DNA of 64,000 nucleotides from Halomonas cerina. GTDB taxonomy: Bacteria; Pseudomonadota; Gammaproteobacteria; Pseudomonadales; Halomonadaceae. The translations under genes were made by a program, and so were the position numbers. The DNA is taken from contig NZ_JACHXP010000017.1 in NCBI RefSeq assembly GCF_014192215.1, positions 1-64,000 of the forward strand, given 5' to 3'. Positions within the stretch are counted from its first letter, which is position 1. Every line of letters starts with the position of its first letter. Of this stretch, positions 47,909-62,580 are shown piece after piece. Below the pieces are notes generated by a model that was not told the DNA's origin, did no database searches, and saw only the letters and a list, made by a program, of their open reading frames with translations.

Positions 47909-48031
47909 ATGACAACAAGCGGGATGAAACCGGTCTTACATCGGGTTTCGTCCCGCTTTTTTACGGCCTTCACAACCGTGCCCGGCGAACGATTTATGCC
48001 TCGACGAGCTATTCCTTATAGCTGTCTGTAA
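47909..48031 (+). CDS. Possible carA leader peptide (40 aa)
   Basis: An ORF starting MTTSGMKPVLHRVSSRFF and ending RRAIPYSCL with TAA runs straight through the terminator hairpin at 47917-47962, in the style of the pyrL leader of E. coli pyrBI, which is similar in length and also basic with an FF at the U-run. Its ribosome site is weak (CCGAGCG). Translation is inferred. Confidence 0.35.
   Translation: MTTSGMKPVLHRVSSRFFTAFTTVPGERFMPRRAIPYSCL
47917..47962 (+). terminator. Rho-independent terminator/attenuator upstream of carA
   Basis: AAGCGGGATGAAACCG pairs with CGGGTTTCGTCCCGCTT (one bulge) and is followed by a run of T (47957-47962). It lies 102 bp before carA, downstream of the likely carA promoter and far beyond dapB, so it is better placed to attenuate carA than to end dapB mRNA. 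Confidence 0.8.
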
Positions 48032-48064
48032 AAGCTGTTCGTAAAAACATGGGAGGACGTTGCA

Positions 48065-49210
48065 TTGAACAGACCCGCGATACTGGCCTTGGAAGATGGC
48101 AGTGTGTTTCATGGCACGGCCATCGGGGCCGATGGACAGACCAGCGGTGAGGTGGTGTTCAATACGGCCATGACCGGCTACCAGGAAATCCTGACCGACC
48201 CCTCCTATACCCGGCAGATCGTCACCCTCACCTATCCCCATATCGGCAACACCGGCATCAACGCCGAAGACGTGGAATCCGGCGCCATCGCCGCCGCCGG
48301 CCTGGTGATCCGCGACCTGCCGCTGGTGGCCAGCAACTTCCGTTCCGAACAGTCGCTTTCCGACTACCTCGCCGGCCAGAACGTGCTGGGCATCGCCGAT
48401 ATCGATACCCGCCGCCTGACCCGCCTCTTGCGCGACAAGGGCGCCCAGAATGGCGCCATTCTCGCCGGCCCCGATGCCGAGGGCGAGGACGCCGTGGCCC
48501 GCGCCCTGGAGACGGCCAAGGCCTTCCCCGGGCTCAAGGGCATGGATCTCGCCAAGGTGGTCTCCTGCCAGTCGCCCTACGCGTGGACCGAGGGCGAGTG
48601 GGTCCTGGGGCAGGGCTACGCCGACACCCGTGAGGCCGAGCGGCCCTACCACGTCGTCGCCTACGACTACGGCGTCAAGCGCAACATCCTGCGCCTGCTG
48701 GCCTCCCGCGGCTGCCGCCTGACCGTGGTGCCGGCCCAGACCCCGGCCAGCGAGGTGATGGCGCTGACCCCGGACGGGATCTTCCTCTCCAACGGCCCCG
48801 GCGACCCCGAGCCCTGCGAGTACGCCATCGCCGCCATCCGCGAGCTGCTCGAGACCGGGGTGCCGATGTTCGGCATCTGCCTGGGTCATCAGCTGTTGGC
48901 GCTGGCCAGCGGAGCGCGCTCGGTGAAGATGAAGTTCGGCCACCATGGCGCCAATCACCCGGTGCAGGACCTCGAGACCGGCCAGGTGATGATCACCAGC
49001 CAGAACCATGGGTTCGCCGCCGACGAGGACTCCCTGCCCGAGACCCTGCGCGCCACCCACCGGTCGCTGTTCGACGGCACCCTGCAGGGCATCGAGCGCA
49101 CCGACTGCCCGGCCTTCAGCTTCCAGGGACATCCCGAGGCGAGTCCCGGCCCGCGTGACGTGGCGCCGCTGTTCGACCGTTTCGTCACCATGATGAAGGA
49201 ACGCCGCTAA
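48065..49210 (+). CDS. carA: Carbamoyl-phosphate synthase small subunit (glutaminase)
   Basis: 381 residues. Supplies ammonia from glutamine to CarB for arginine and pyrimidine synthesis. The class I amidotransferase domain has the nucleophile in [15 protein letters not shown] and His-Glu in [30 protein letters not shown] is the N-terminal hallmark. The start is TTG at 48065, with GGGAGGAC 7-15 nt upstream; there is no suitable ATG. E. coli carA also uses TTG. Followed 54 bp later by carB. Confidence 0.97.
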   Translation: MNRPAILALEDGSVFHGTAIGADGQTSGEVVFNTAMTGYQEILTDPSYTRQIVTLTYPHIGNTGINAEDVESGAIAAAGLVIRDLPLVASNFRSEQSLSDYLAGQNVLGIADIDTRRLTRLLRDKGAQNGAILAGPDAEGEDAVARALETAKAFPGLKGMDLAKVVSCQSPYAWTEGEWVLGQGYADTREAERPYHVVAYDYGVKRNILRLLASRGCRLTVVPAQTPASEVMALTPDGIFLSNGPGDPEPCEYAIAAIRELLETGVPMFGICLGHQLLALASGARSVKMKFGHHGANHPVQDLETGQVMITSQNHGFAADEDSLPETLRATHRSLFDGTLQGIERTDCPAFSFQGHPEASPGPRDVAPLFDRFVTMMKERR

Positions 49211-49264
49211 GCGCGAATCACCCGACATCAGCCTGTTATTCACCGATTAGCCGCGGGAACCGTC

Positions 49265-52506
<3,242 letters not shown>

Positions 52507-52510
<4 letters not shown>

Positions 52511-52983
52511 ACAAGGTCCCGATGACCATCGTCGGTGAGCAACGCCTGCGCAAGGAGCTCGAGGAGCTCAAGAGCGAGGCGCGTCCCAGAGTGATCGCGG
52601 CCATCGCCGAGGCCCGCGAGCACGGCGATCTCAAGGAGAACGCCGAGTATCACGCGGCACGCGAGCAGCAGGGCTTCATCGAGGGACGCATCCAGGAGAT
52701 CGAGGGCAAGCTCTCCAGCGCCCAGGTGATCGATGTCACCAAGCTGCCCCAGACCGGCAAGGTGATCTTCGGCGTAACCGTGGGGCTGATCAACCTGGAG
52801 ACCGACGAGGAGGTGACCTACCGGATCGTCGGCGAGGACGAGGCCGACATCAAGGCCGGCCGGATCTCGGTCACCTCACCCATCGCCCGGGCCCTGATCG
52901 GCAAGGAAGAGGGCGACGTGGTGCAGGTGCGAACCCCAGGGGGCGATGTCGAGTACGAGATCGCCAGCGTCGAGCACCTGTAG
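52507..52983 (+). CDS. greA: Transcription elongation factor GreA
   Basis: 158 residues. Rescues backtracked RNA polymerase by stimulating transcript cleavage. The N-terminal coiled coil carries the acidic tip ([14 protein letters not shown], with the catalytic D/E pair) and the C-terminal globular domain has [25 protein letters not shown] overlaps the carB TGA by 4 bp. A terminator follows at 53065. Confidence 0.98.
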
Positions 52984-53064
52984 CCCTTCGGGCAGCGCCT
53001 AGCTACAAGCGCCTAGCGCCCAGCAGGTCAGTAACGGGCGGCAGGTGTCGAGGTAGAAAACGAG

Positions 53065-53098
53065 AAAACCCGCCGGGAAGCATACCTGGCGGGTTTTT
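53065..53098. terminator. Terminator between greA and yhbY
   Basis: AAAACCCGCC and GGCGGGTTTT form a stem with T-run on the plus strand and A-run for the opposite strand, so it acts for the convergent genes greA and yhbY. Confidence 0.92.
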
Positions 53099-53131
53099 TC
53101 TGGATTTCTCCTGGGTGTTTGCCATCTTCCT

Positions 53132-53180
53132 GCTCGGCGCTCGGCGCTCGGCGCTCGGCGCTCGGCGCTCGGCGCTCGGC
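53132..53180. repeat. Tandem heptamer repeat, seven copies of GCTCGGC
   Basis: Seven exact head-to-tail copies run from 53132 to 53180 and abut the stop codon of yhbY (53182-53184). They lie in the 3' UTR of that gene, between it and the terminator. Confidence 0.9.
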
Positions 53181-53181
53181 G

Positions 53182-53508
53182 TCAGCGCCGCCCGTGATGC
53201 TCCTCGAAGCGCTTGATATTGGAGAGCTTGGGATTGACCCGGGGGTTGTGGCGGTAGAGCAGGGCGACCTTGCCGATCGTCTGTACCCGTTCGGCACCGC
53301 TCTCGGCGACCAGCTCGTCGAGCATGGCGGTGCGGTCGTCGCGCTCGGCCAGGGCCAGCTTGATCTTGATCAGTTCGTGGTCGGTCAACGCCCGGTCGAG
53401 CTCGGCGAGCACGCCCTCGGAGAGGCCGTTCTCGGAGACCGTGACCACGGGGTCGAGGTGATGCCCGATGCTGCGGAATGCTTTCTTTTGTGCCTGTGAC
53501 AAGCTCAT
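53182..53508 (-). CDS. yhbY: YhbY, CRS1/CRM-domain ribosome assembly RNA-binding protein
   Basis: 108-residue CRM-domain protein associated with pre-50S subunits in E. coli. AQKKAFRSIGHHLDPVVTVSENGLSEGVLAELDRAL and DHELIKIKL are family signatures, here shortened to key stretches. The start at 53508 (MSLSQAQKK) is the family start; longer frames upstream are not conserved. It diverges from rlmE, the standard gammaproteobacterial layout. Confidence 0.95.
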   Translation of the reverse strand: MSLSQAQKKAFRSIGHHLDPVVTVSENGLSEGVLAELDRALTDHELIKIKLALAERDDRTAMLDELVAESGAERVQTIGKVALLYRHNPRVNPKLSNIKRFEEHHGRR

Positions 53509-53687
53509 GGTATCGTGCTTCTTCCCGGTTGGCGCGCAGCGCACAGGATACGGTGAATCGCCTCGCGGCGAAAGCGCGGCCGCCTTCACCGCCCCTTGTA
53601 TGCCGGGCCGCAGGTCAGCACCCCCGTCCCCGATTCCGGAATCCGCTCGACCGCCTGTCTTTCCCGTAACGCGACACAGGTGATGCC

Positions 53688-54359
53688 GTGGCACCTCCCT
53701 CTGATTCTCGCTCCAAGGGCGCCAGCGGCGCCAAGCGCCGCAGCGCCAGCAAGAGCAGTGCCGGTTGGCTCAAGGAGCACTTCGACGACCGCTTCGTCCA
53801 GCAGCGCTGGCAGGATGGCTATCGCAGCCGGGCCAGCTACAAGCTACAGGCCCTGGACGAGAAGAACCGGCTGCTGCGCCCGGGCATGACGGTGATCGAC
53901 CTCGGCGCCGCCCCCGGTGGCTGGAGCCAGATCGCCGCGGAGAAGGTGGGGCCGGAGGGCCTGGTGATCGCCTCCGATATCCTCGAGATGGATGCCCTGG
54001 CCGGCGTCGACTTCGTCCCGGGGGATTTCACCGAGGAGGCGGTGCTCGAGGCGATCCTCGACCGGCTCGATGATCGCCCCGTGGACCTTGTGATGTCGGA
54101 CATGGCCCCCAATATGAGTGGCATGGCCGCCATCGACCAGCCCCAGGCGATGTACCTGGTGGAGCTAGCCCTGGACTTGGCGCGCCAGACCCTGTCGCCC
54201 GGCGGCGCCTTCCTGGCCAAGGTCTTCCAGGGAGAAGGGTTCGATGCTTACCTGAAGGCGTTGCGCAGCGACTTCAGGCGGGTGGTGACCCGCAAGCCGG
54301 AGGCGTCCCGGGCCCGTTCCCGGGAGGTCTACCTGCTGGCGGAAGGGTTTCGCGGCTGA
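53688..54359 (+). CDS. rlmE: 23S rRNA (uridine-2'-O-)-methyltransferase RlmE (FtsJ)
   Basis: 223-residue SAM-dependent enzyme that methylates U2552 of 23S rRNA. The N-terminus is basic; [27 protein letters not shown] is the RlmE start (shortened here to the relevant start), with [17 protein letters not shown] for SAM and SDMAPNMSG at the active site, then [10 protein letters not shown]. The start codon is GTG at 53688 with AGGTGA upstream. Upstream of ftsH, as in E. coli. Confidence 0.95.
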   Translation: MAPPSDSRSKGASGAKRRSASKSSAGWLKEHFDDRFVQQRWQDGYRSRASYKLQALDEKNRLLRPGMTVIDLGAAPGGWSQIAAEKVGPEGLVIASDILEMDALAGVDFVPGDFTEEAVLEAILDRLDDRPVDLVMSDMAPNMSGMAAIDQPQAMYLVELALDLARQTLSPGGAFLAKVFQGEGFDAYLKALRSDFRRVVTRKPEASRARSREVYLLAEGFRG

Positions 54360-54548
54360 GCCGGCGTCCCGATAGTCACAGGCTAACGATGCGATGGCCG
54401 GACACGACGGCGTGTCTGTGTCACAGTGAGTGTCATAGCCACGGGTGGGTACGCCCCGCCCCCATGCTGGCTGAACATCTGCCGCTGATGTAGTGTCGAA
54501 GCCATCAGGCATGTTAAGCCGACAGATTCTTGCAATGAGGGTGGTCCC

Positions 54549-56528
<1,980 letters not shown>

Positions 56529-56546
56529 ACCGGTCCGCTAGCGACC

Positions 56547-56570
56547 ACAGGCGCCCCGCGGGGCGCCTGT
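56547..56570 (+). terminator. Palindromic hairpin after ftsH
   Basis: ACAGGCGCCCC and GGGGCGCCTGT with a 2-base centre form an almost perfect 11-bp stem 19 bp after the ftsH stop. No U-run follows, so it may stabilise or partly terminate rather than end transcription. Confidence 0.5.
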
Positions 56571-56620
56571 GCCGTGGTGGGGCCTTCCCTGCCGTTTCAC
56601 GACCCTCCTTCAGGACGACG

Positions 56621-57484
56621 ATGGACACCAGTACCCCGACGCTTTTGCCCTGTGGCCGACACCGGCTCGACCTCTCCTTTCCCCGTATCATGGGGATTCT
56701 CAACGTCACCCCCGATTCCTTCTCCGACGGTGGCCGCCATGTGGCCCTCGATGATGCTCTGCGTCATGCCGAGCGCCTGCTGGCGGAAGGGGCGGCGATC
56801 ATCGATGTGGGGGGCGAGTCCACCCGCCCCGGCGCCGCCCCGGTCTCGGTCCAGCAGGAGCTGGACCGGGTGGTGCCGGTGGTCGAGGCGCTGGTGCGTG
56901 AGCTCGATGCCCTGGTGTCGGTGGATACCAGCACTCCCGAGCTGATACGCGAGTCGGCGCTGGCCGGCGCGGGGATGATCAACGACGTGCGCAATCTGCG
57001 GCGTGACGGCGCCATGCAGGCTGCCGCCACCAGCGGCCTGCCCGTGTGCCTGATGCACATGCTGGGTGAGCCCGGCGACATGCAGGACGCGCCACACTAT
57101 GATGAGCCCGTAGAGGAGGCCGTGGCGGCCTTCCTCGAGGCGCGCATCGCCGAGTGCGAGGCGGTGGGGCTGCGCCGCGAGCGGCTGGTGCTCGACCCGG
57201 GCTTCGGCTTCGCCAAGACCGTCGAGCACAACCTGCGCCTGCTGCATCGTATGGACCACGTGACGCGTCTGGGTCTGCCGCTGCTGGTGGGCATGTCCCG
57301 CAAGAGCATGATCGGCCAGGTGCTGGACCGTCCCGTGGAGGAGCGCCTGCATGGCGGCCTGGCGTTGTCGGCGCTGGCGGTGGAGCGGGGCGCGCGGATC
57401 CTGCGGGTCCACGAGGTGGCTCCGCATGTGGACGCGGTGAACATGGCCTGGGCGGTGATCAACGAGGGACGTGACGATGGCTAG
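56621..57484 (+). CDS. folP: Dihydropteroate synthase
   Basis: 287-residue TIM-barrel enzyme joining p-aminobenzoate to dihydropterin pyrophosphate in folate synthesis. [33 protein letters not shown] and DPGFGFAKT are DHPS signatures, with SRKSMIG near the C-terminus. It is the target of sulfonamides. It lies between ftsH and glmM, as in E. coli, and overlaps glmM by 8 bp. Confidence 0.97.
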   Translation: MDTSTPTLLPCGRHRLDLSFPRIMGILNVTPDSFSDGGRHVALDDALRHAERLLAEGAAIIDVGGESTRPGAAPVSVQQELDRVVPVVEALVRELDALVSVDTSTPELIRESALAGAGMINDVRNLRRDGAMQAAATSGLPVCLMHMLGEPGDMQDAPHYDEPVEEAVAAFLEARIAECEAVGLRRERLVLDPGFGFAKTVEHNLRLLHRMDHVTRLGLPLLVGMSRKSMIGQVLDRPVEERLHGGLALSALAVERGARILRVHEVAPHVDAVNMAWAVINEGRDDG

Positions 57485-58826
57485 GCGTTATTTCGGTACC
57501 GACGGAATCCGCGGCACGGTGGGCGAGGCCCCCATCACTGCCGACTTCATGCTCAAGCTGGGCTGGGCCACCGGCCGGGTGCTGACCCGCGAGTCGGGGC
57601 GGGCCCGAGTGCTGATCGGTAAGGATACGCGGATCTCCGGCTACATGTTTGAGTCGGCCCTGGAGGCCGGGCTGTCCGCCGCCGGCGTCGATGTGATGCT
57701 GCTCGGCCCGATGCCCACCCCAGGCATCGCCTATCTGACGCGGACCTTTCGCGCCGATGCCGGCATCGTCATCTCGGCCTCCCACAATCCCTTCGCCGAC
57801 AACGGCATCAAGTTCTTTTCCGCCGCGGGCACCAAGCTCGACGACGGCCTCGAGGCACGTATCGAGGCCATGCTCGACGAGCCCCTGACCACCGTGGCCC
57901 CGGATGCGCTGGGCAAGGCGGTACGGGTCAACGATGCCGCCGGACGCTACATCGAGTTCTGCAAGTCCACCATCCCTGACCGGGTCGACCTGCACGGCCT
58001 GAAGATGGTGGTCGACTGCGCCCACGGCGCCACCTATCACATCGCCCCCAGCGTCTTTCGTGAGCTGGGAGCCGAGGTGACCCTGATCGGCGCGACCCCC
58101 GACGGCCTCAACATCAATCAGGCGGTGGGCTCGACCCACCCGGCGGCATTGAGGGCCGCGGTGATCCAGCAGGGGGCCGACCTCGGGGTGGCCTTCGACG
58201 GTGACGGCGACCGGGTGCTGCTGGTGGACGACAATGGCCGCGAGATCGACGGCGACGACATCCTCTACCTGATCGCCCGGGATCGCCATGGTCGTGGCGA
58301 GCTCGGCGGCGGCGTGGTCGGCACCCTGATGAGCAACTTCGGCCTGGCCGCGGCGCTGGAGGCCATGGACATCCCCTTCGAGCGGGCCAGGGTCGGCGAC
58401 CGCTACGTCATGGAGCGCCTGGCGGCCAATGGCTGGCAGCTCGGCGGCGAGGCCTCGGGGCATATCGTCTGCGGACATGTGCAGACCACCGGCGATGGCA
58501 TCGTCTCGGCGCTGCAGGTGCTGTCGATCATGGTCCGCGAGGGACGCTCGCTGGGCGAGTTGCTCGCGGGCCTGGAGAAGGCTCCCCAGGTGCTGGTCAA
58601 CGTGCGCCTGACACCGGGCAGTGACGCCAGGGTGTTGCTGGAGAAGGAGGCCATCCAGGCAGCCGTGGTGGCCGTGGAGGGCGAGCTCGGGGATCAGGGT
58701 CGGGTGCTGCTGCGTCCTTCCGGGACCGAGCCCCTGATCCGGGTGATGGTCGAGGGACGGGCCCATCTCGACGTGTCGGGCCTGGCACGTCGCCTGGCCG
58801 GCGATGTCGAGGCGCTGCTCTCCTGA
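57477..58826 (+). CDS. glmM: Phosphoglucosamine mutase
   Basis: 449-residue alpha-D-phosphohexomutase converting glucosamine-6-P to glucosamine-1-P for peptidoglycan. FGTDGIRG is the N-terminal signature, [13 protein letters not shown] holds the phosphoserine, FDGDGDRV the Mg site, GEASGHI the sugar loop and [12 protein letters not shown] the phosphate site. ATG 57477 lies in the end of folP with GAGGGAC upstream; a GTG 6 bp earlier is less likely. Confidence 0.97.
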   Translation: MARRYFGTDGIRGTVGEAPITADFMLKLGWATGRVLTRESGRARVLIGKDTRISGYMFESALEAGLSAAGVDVMLLGPMPTPGIAYLTRTFRADAGIVISASHNPFADNGIKFFSAAGTKLDDGLEARIEAMLDEPLTTVAPDALGKAVRVNDAAGRYIEFCKSTIPDRVDLHGLKMVVDCAHGATYHIAPSVFRELGAEVTLIGATPDGLNINQAVGSTHPAALRAAVIQQGADLGVAFDGDGDRVLLVDDNGREIDGDDILYLIARDRHGRGELGGGVVGTLMSNFGLAAALEAMDIPFERARVGDRYVMERLAANGWQLGGEASGHIVCGHVQTTGDGIVSALQVLSIMVREGRSLGELLAGLEKAPQVLVNVRLTPGSDARVLLEKEAIQAAVVAVEGELGDQGRVLLRPSGTEPLIRVMVEGRAHLDVSGLARRLAGDVEALLS

Positions 58827-58901
58827 TCCCGGACGTGGCCGATGTTGTCTTGACAGGGCCGCTCCTATACCATTTCGCACCACCTTGAAAGAGGATACCC
58901 C

Positions 58902-59657
58902 ATGCGCACGCCGCTGATCGCCGGCAACTGGAAGATGAATGGCTCGCTGGCCCTGGTCGAGCGCTTCGGTGAGGCCTTCTCCCAGCCCGAGGTACGGCTG
59001 CCGGATGGCATCGATATTGCGCTGATGGTGCCGGCGCCCTACCTGGAGGCCGCCCGTCGTGCCTTCTCCGCCGGTCCCCTGGCCTTCGGTGGCCAGACCC
59101 TGCATCACGAGCGCCACGGGGCCTTCACCGGCGAGATCAGCGGGGCCATGCTCGCGGAATTCGGCGCTACCTATGTGCTGGTCGGCCACTCCGAGCGGCG
59201 TACCCTGTTCGGCGAGGATGATGCAGCGGTGTGCGCCCGGGTGAAGGCCGCGCTGACCGAGCGCCTCACCCCGGTGCTGTGCCTGGGCGAGACGCTCGAG
59301 GAGCGCGATGCCGGTCGCACCGAGGCCGTGGTGCTCGGCCAACTCGAGGCGGTATTCGACGCCCTTTCGCCCGAGGAGCGGGATCGGCTGGTCATCGCCT
59401 ACGAGCCCGTCTGGGCGATCGGCACCGGACGCACCGCGACCCCCGAGCAGGCCCAGGCGGTACATGCGGCCCTGCGCGCGCGCCTGGCCGACTACGACGC
59501 CGGGCTCGCCGAGGGCATGCGGCTTCTCTACGGCGGCAGCATGAAGGCGGCCAATGCCGCCGAACTGCTCGCCCAGCCCGATATCGATGGCGGCCTGATC
59601 GGTGGCGCCTCGCTCCAGGTCGACGATTTCCTAGTCATTTGTCAGTCAGCAGGTTGA
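58902..59657 (+). CDS. tpiA: Triosephosphate isomerase
   Basis: 251-residue glycolytic TIM barrel. LIAGNWKMNGS is the N-terminal substrate loop, VGHSERR holds the catalytic His, AYEPVWAIGTG the catalytic Glu and loop 6, and LLYGGSMKAANA the C-terminal phosphate site. Spacing is 75 bp after glmM. It is followed 4 bp later by secG, as in E. coli-type gene order. Confidence 0.98.
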   Translation: MRTPLIAGNWKMNGSLALVERFGEAFSQPEVRLPDGIDIALMVPAPYLEAARRAFSAGPLAFGGQTLHHERHGAFTGEISGAMLAEFGATYVLVGHSERRTLFGEDDAAVCARVKAALTERLTPVLCLGETLEERDAGRTEAVVLGQLEAVFDALSPEERDRLVIAYEPVWAIGTGRTATPEQAQAVHAALRARLADYDAGLAEGMRLLYGGSMKAANAAELLAQPDIDGGLIGGASLQVDDFLVICQSAG

Positions 59658-59661
59658 AGCC

Positions 59662-60027
59662 ATGCAAGTTGCCATTCTCATGATCCATGTGGCGATCGCC
59701 ATCGCCCTGGTCGTCCTGATCCTGCTGCAGCAGGGCAAGGGCGCCGAAGCCGGTGCCGCCTTCGGTGGCGGTGCCTCCCAGACCGTGTTCGGCTCCCGGG
59801 GCAGCGGCAATTTCCTGTCGCGCACCACCGGCGTGCTGGCGGCGGCCTTCTTCGCCACCTCCCTGACCCTGGCCTGGTTTGCCTCCCAGGCCGGTCAGGC
59901 CACGCCGGAAGCGGGTATTCCCGATGCCGAGCTGATCGAGCAGCAGAATGCCCTGCCGACCCTTGACGATGAAGGGCAGGATGTGGATAATACGGCGCCA
60001 GTGCTGGAGGAAGGCGACCGTAACTGA
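59662..60027 (+). CDS. secG: Protein translocase subunit SecG
   Basis: 121-residue membrane protein of the Sec channel. Two TM helices (IAIALVVLILLQQGKGAEAGAAFGG region, cut to key residues, and AAFFATSLTLAWFAS) flank the conserved GSRGSGNFLSRTTG loop. The C-terminus is an acidic tail. It is separated by 4 bp from tpiA and 24 bp from the tRNA-Leu gene, so these are probably one transcript. Confidence 0.95.
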   Translation: MQVAILMIHVAIAIALVVLILLQQGKGAEAGAAFGGGASQTVFGSRGSGNFLSRTTGVLAAAFFATSLTLAWFASQAGQATPEAGIPDAELIEQQNALPTLDDEGQDVDNTAPVLEEGDRN

Positions 60028-60051
60028 GTCGTCGATCCGGCCTCCCCTGAT

Positions 60052-60138
60052 GCCGAAGTGGTGGAATTGGTAGACACGCTATCTTGAGGGGGTAGTGACC
60101 TTACGGTCGTGCGGGTTCAAGTCCCGCCTTCGGCACCA
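60052..60138 (+). tRNA. tRNA-Leu (GAG anticodon)
   Basis: 87 nt including encoded CCA. Acceptor arms GCCGAAG and CTTCGGC pair. The anticodon loop TTGAGGG presents GAG in a CTATC/GGTAG stem (one T-G pair). A long variable arm (about TGACCTTACGGTCGT) and the T-arm GCGGGTTCAAGTCCCGC are typical of class II leucine tRNAs. It follows secG, as in many gammaproteobacteria. Confidence 0.97.
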
Positions 60139-60217
60139 TTTGATTGAAGCCGGCACGGTGACGCTCACCACGGGTCGGACCTTCAACAGCAGGATTGGCA
60201 GAGCGGTGCTTTGTCCC

Positions 60218-60246
60218 TTGACGCAAGAGTCAGGCAGGCATATAAT
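60218..60246 (+). promoter_or_regulatory. Promoter of the initiator tRNA-nusA operon
   Basis: TTGACG (60218-60223), a 17-bp spacer and TATAAT (60241-60246) give an almost perfect sigma-70 promoter 17 bp before the tRNA gene. It would drive tRNA-fMet and, by read-through, rimP-nusA-infB. Confidence 0.9.
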
Positions 60247-60262
60247 CACCGACCTAGATTGA

Positions 60263-60339
<77 letters not shown>

Positions 60340-60409
60340 TCTTCCTGGCAGGCATGCAGGTGTTTCAGGGGCATGCCAAAACCCGAAGTGGTATACAGGT
60401 TTCTTGTGA

Positions 60410-60436
60410 AAGCCCCTTCCAGCGAAGGGGCTTTTT
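60410..60436 (+). terminator. Terminator after tRNA-fMet
   Basis: AAGCCCCTT and AAGGGGCTT form a 9-bp stem followed by TTTTT, 70 nt beyond the tRNA. It lies between the tRNA and rimP and should make read-through into rimP-nusA-infB partial. Confidence 0.9.
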
Positions 60437-60557
60437 GTTAGCAGCGTGTCGGCCGGGACCCCGGCGGCACTGTTCCGGGCAACGCCATTCAGCCACCTGA
60501 CTTTCCTGTTCACTCCCGGCCAGGTGCCTGATGCAACGGCTGTAGGAGCTTTCGTTC

Positions 60558-61019
60558 GTGGCAATCAAGGATGCTGCGCTGCATGCGCTGATCGAGCCGG
60601 TGGTCTCCACCATGGGCTTCGAGCTGTGGGGCATCGATCACCTGTCCCAGGGAAAGCACTCTCGCCTGGTGATTTACATCGATCACCCGGACGGGGTGAA
60701 CGTGGAGGACTGTGCCGATGTCAGCCGCCAGGTCAGTGCGGTGCTCGATGTCGAGGACCCCATCGCCGGCGAGTACCGGCTCGAGGTCTCCTCGCCCGGT
60801 ATGGATCGCCCGCTGTATACCCTCGATCAGTTCTCGCGCTATGCGGGCCACACGATCAGCCTCCGGCTGCGAGTGCCCTTCGATGGCCGGCGCAAGTTCC
60901 AGGGGCTGCTGGCCGGGGTCGAGAGCGACGAGGTCCTGTTGCAGCTCGACGGCGAGGAATACTGCTTTCCCATCGAGAGCATCGACCAGGCGCGGATCGT
61001 GCCGCAGTTCGATCGGTGA
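60558..61019 (+). CDS. rimP: Ribosome maturation factor RimP
   Basis: 153-residue 30S assembly factor. GFELWGIDH, VYIDHPDGVNVEDCADVSRQV-type stretch and LEVSSPGMDRPL are the RimP hallmarks. GTG is the start at 60558, with AGGAG 9 nt upstream. First protein gene of the rimP-nusA-infB cluster, 121 bp after the tRNA terminator. Confidence 0.96.
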   Translation: MAIKDAALHALIEPVVSTMGFELWGIDHLSQGKHSRLVIYIDHPDGVNVEDCADVSRQVSAVLDVEDPIAGEYRLEVSSPGMDRPLYTLDQFSRYAGHTISLRLRVPFDGRRKFQGLLAGVESDEVLLQLDGEEYCFPIESIDQARIVPQFDR

Positions 61020-61059
61020 TGTGGATGCATAAGGACAGGTTATCTGGCGAGGCTAAGGC

Positions 61060-62553
61060 ATGAGTAAAGAAATTCTGGCGGTCGTCGATGCGATCTCCAA
61101 CGAGAAGGGGGTCCCCCGCGAGGTGATCTTCGAGGCCGTCGAGGCGGCCCTGGCCAGCGCATCGCGCAAGCGCTTCGAGGACGAGGAGGCCAGCGTGCGG
61201 GTCCACATCGACCGCACCACCGGCGACTACGAGACGTTCCGTCGCTGGGAGGTGGTCGACGACGATGACTTCGACGGGCCCGACGCCCAGATCAAGCTCT
61301 CCTTCGCCCAGCGTCGCGACCCGCCCCTGGGGTTGGGGGACGTGGTGGAAGAGCGCATCGAGAACGCCGAGTTCGGCCGTATCGCCGCCCAGACCGCCAA
61401 GCAGGTGATCGTGCAGAAGGTGCGCGAGGCCGAGCGCGCCGAGGTGGTGCGCCAGTATGCCGAGCGCGAGGGTGAGCTGGTCGCCGGCATCGTCAAGAAG
61501 ACCACCCGCGACGGCCTGATCATCGATCTGGGCGACAACGCCGAGGCCTTCCTGCCGCGCAGTGAGATGATTCCCGGCGAACGCTATCGCATGAACGAGC
61601 GGGTCCGCGCCCTGCTCACCAAGGTCGATCCCGAGGCCCGCGGCGCCCAGCTGATCCTGTCGCGCACCTGCCCGGAGCTGATCATCGAGCTGTTCAGCAT
61701 CGAGGTGCCGGAGATCGACGAGCAGCTGATCGAGATCAAGGGCGCGGCCCGGGATCCCGGCTCACGAGCCAAGATCGCCGTCAAGACCAATGATCGGCGC
61801 ATCGACCCGGTCGGGGCCTGCGTCGGCATGCGCGGCTCGCGGGTCCAGGCGGTGTCCTCGGAGCTGCAGAACGAACGGGTCGATATCGTGCTGTGGGACG
61901 ACAATCCCGCCCAACTGGTGATCAACGCCATGGCACCTGCCGATGTCGCCTCGATCCTCGTCGACGAAGAGGCCCACGCCATGGACGTGGCCGTCGCCGA
62001 GGACAACCTGGCCCAGGCCATCGGCCGCAGTGGCCAGAACGTACGCCTGGCCTCGGAGCTCACCGGCTGGCGACTCAATGTCATGACCGAGGAGGAGGCC
62101 GAGGCCAAGCGCGATCAGGAGATCGACAGTCTCGTCGAGCACTTCGTCCAGCACCTGGACATCGACGACGACGTGGCACGCCTGCTCGTGGAGGAGGGCT
62201 TCACCTCTCTGGAGGAGATCGCCTATGTGCCGGTCGAGGAAATGCTGGAGATCGAGGAGTTCGACGAGGCGCTCATCGAGGAGCTGCGCGCTCGCGCCAA
62301 GGACGAACTGCTGAACCTGGCCATCGCCTCCGAGGAGGAGCTCGATGGTGCCCAGCCGGCCGAGGACCTGCTGGGGATGGACGGCATGGAGCGTCATCTG
62401 GCCTTCGTCCTGGCCAGTCGGGGGATCATCACCATGGAGGATCTGGCCGAGCAGTCCGTCGATGACTTGATCGACATCGAGGGAGTGGACGAAGAGCGCG
62501 CCGCGGCACTGATCATGACTGCCCGTGCGCCTTGGTTCGAGAGCGAACAGTAA
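61060..62553 (+). CDS. nusA: Transcription termination/antitermination factor NusA
   Basis: 497 residues, the length of E. coli NusA. It has the N-terminal RNAP-binding domain, an S1 domain ([22 protein letters not shown]), KH1 ([14 protein letters not shown]) and KH2 ([13 protein letters not shown]), then two C-terminal acidic repeats (about 360-420 and 440-497, ending [11 protein letters not shown]) as in enterobacteria. Acts in pausing, termination and antitermination. 40 bp after rimP, 27 bp before infB. Confidence 0.98.
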   Translation: MSKEILAVVDAISNEKGVPREVIFEAVEAALASASRKRFEDEEASVRVHIDRTTGDYETFRRWEVVDDDDFDGPDAQIKLSFAQRRDPPLGLGDVVEERIENAEFGRIAAQTAKQVIVQKVREAERAEVVRQYAEREGELVAGIVKKTTRDGLIIDLGDNAEAFLPRSEMIPGERYRMNERVRALLTKVDPEARGAQLILSRTCPELIIELFSIEVPEIDEQLIEIKGAARDPGSRAKIAVKTNDRRIDPVGACVGMRGSRVQAVSSELQNERVDIVLWDDNPAQLVINAMAPADVASILVDEEAHAMDVAVAEDNLAQAIGRSGQNVRLASELTGWRLNVMTEEEAEAKRDQEIDSLVEHFVQHLDIDDDVARLLVEEGFTSLEEIAYVPVEEMLEIEEFDEALIEELRARAKDELLNLAIASEEELDGAQPAEDLLGMDGMERHLAFVLASRGIITMEDLAEQSVDDLIDIEGVDEERAAALIMTARAPWFESEQ

Positions 62554-62580
62554 ACGGGTCACGGGCTGAGGAGGGTCGTA

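Larger units (their letters stand above)
47614..48064 (+). other. dapB-carA intergenic region
   Basis: 451 bp. It holds, in order, the structured repeat (47647-47750), a TATAAT promoter element (47768-47773), a GC-rich leader, a small ORF with an overlapping terminator hairpin (47909-48031 and 47917-47962), and the carA ribosome site GGGAGGAC at about 48050-48058. Each is listed separately. Confidence 0.8.

Noticed and set aside
53028-53297. Open frame translating the heptamer as repeated AERRAPS
   Set aside because: It exists only because a 7-bp repeat is open in all frames. It overlaps yhbY and the terminator and has no start signal.
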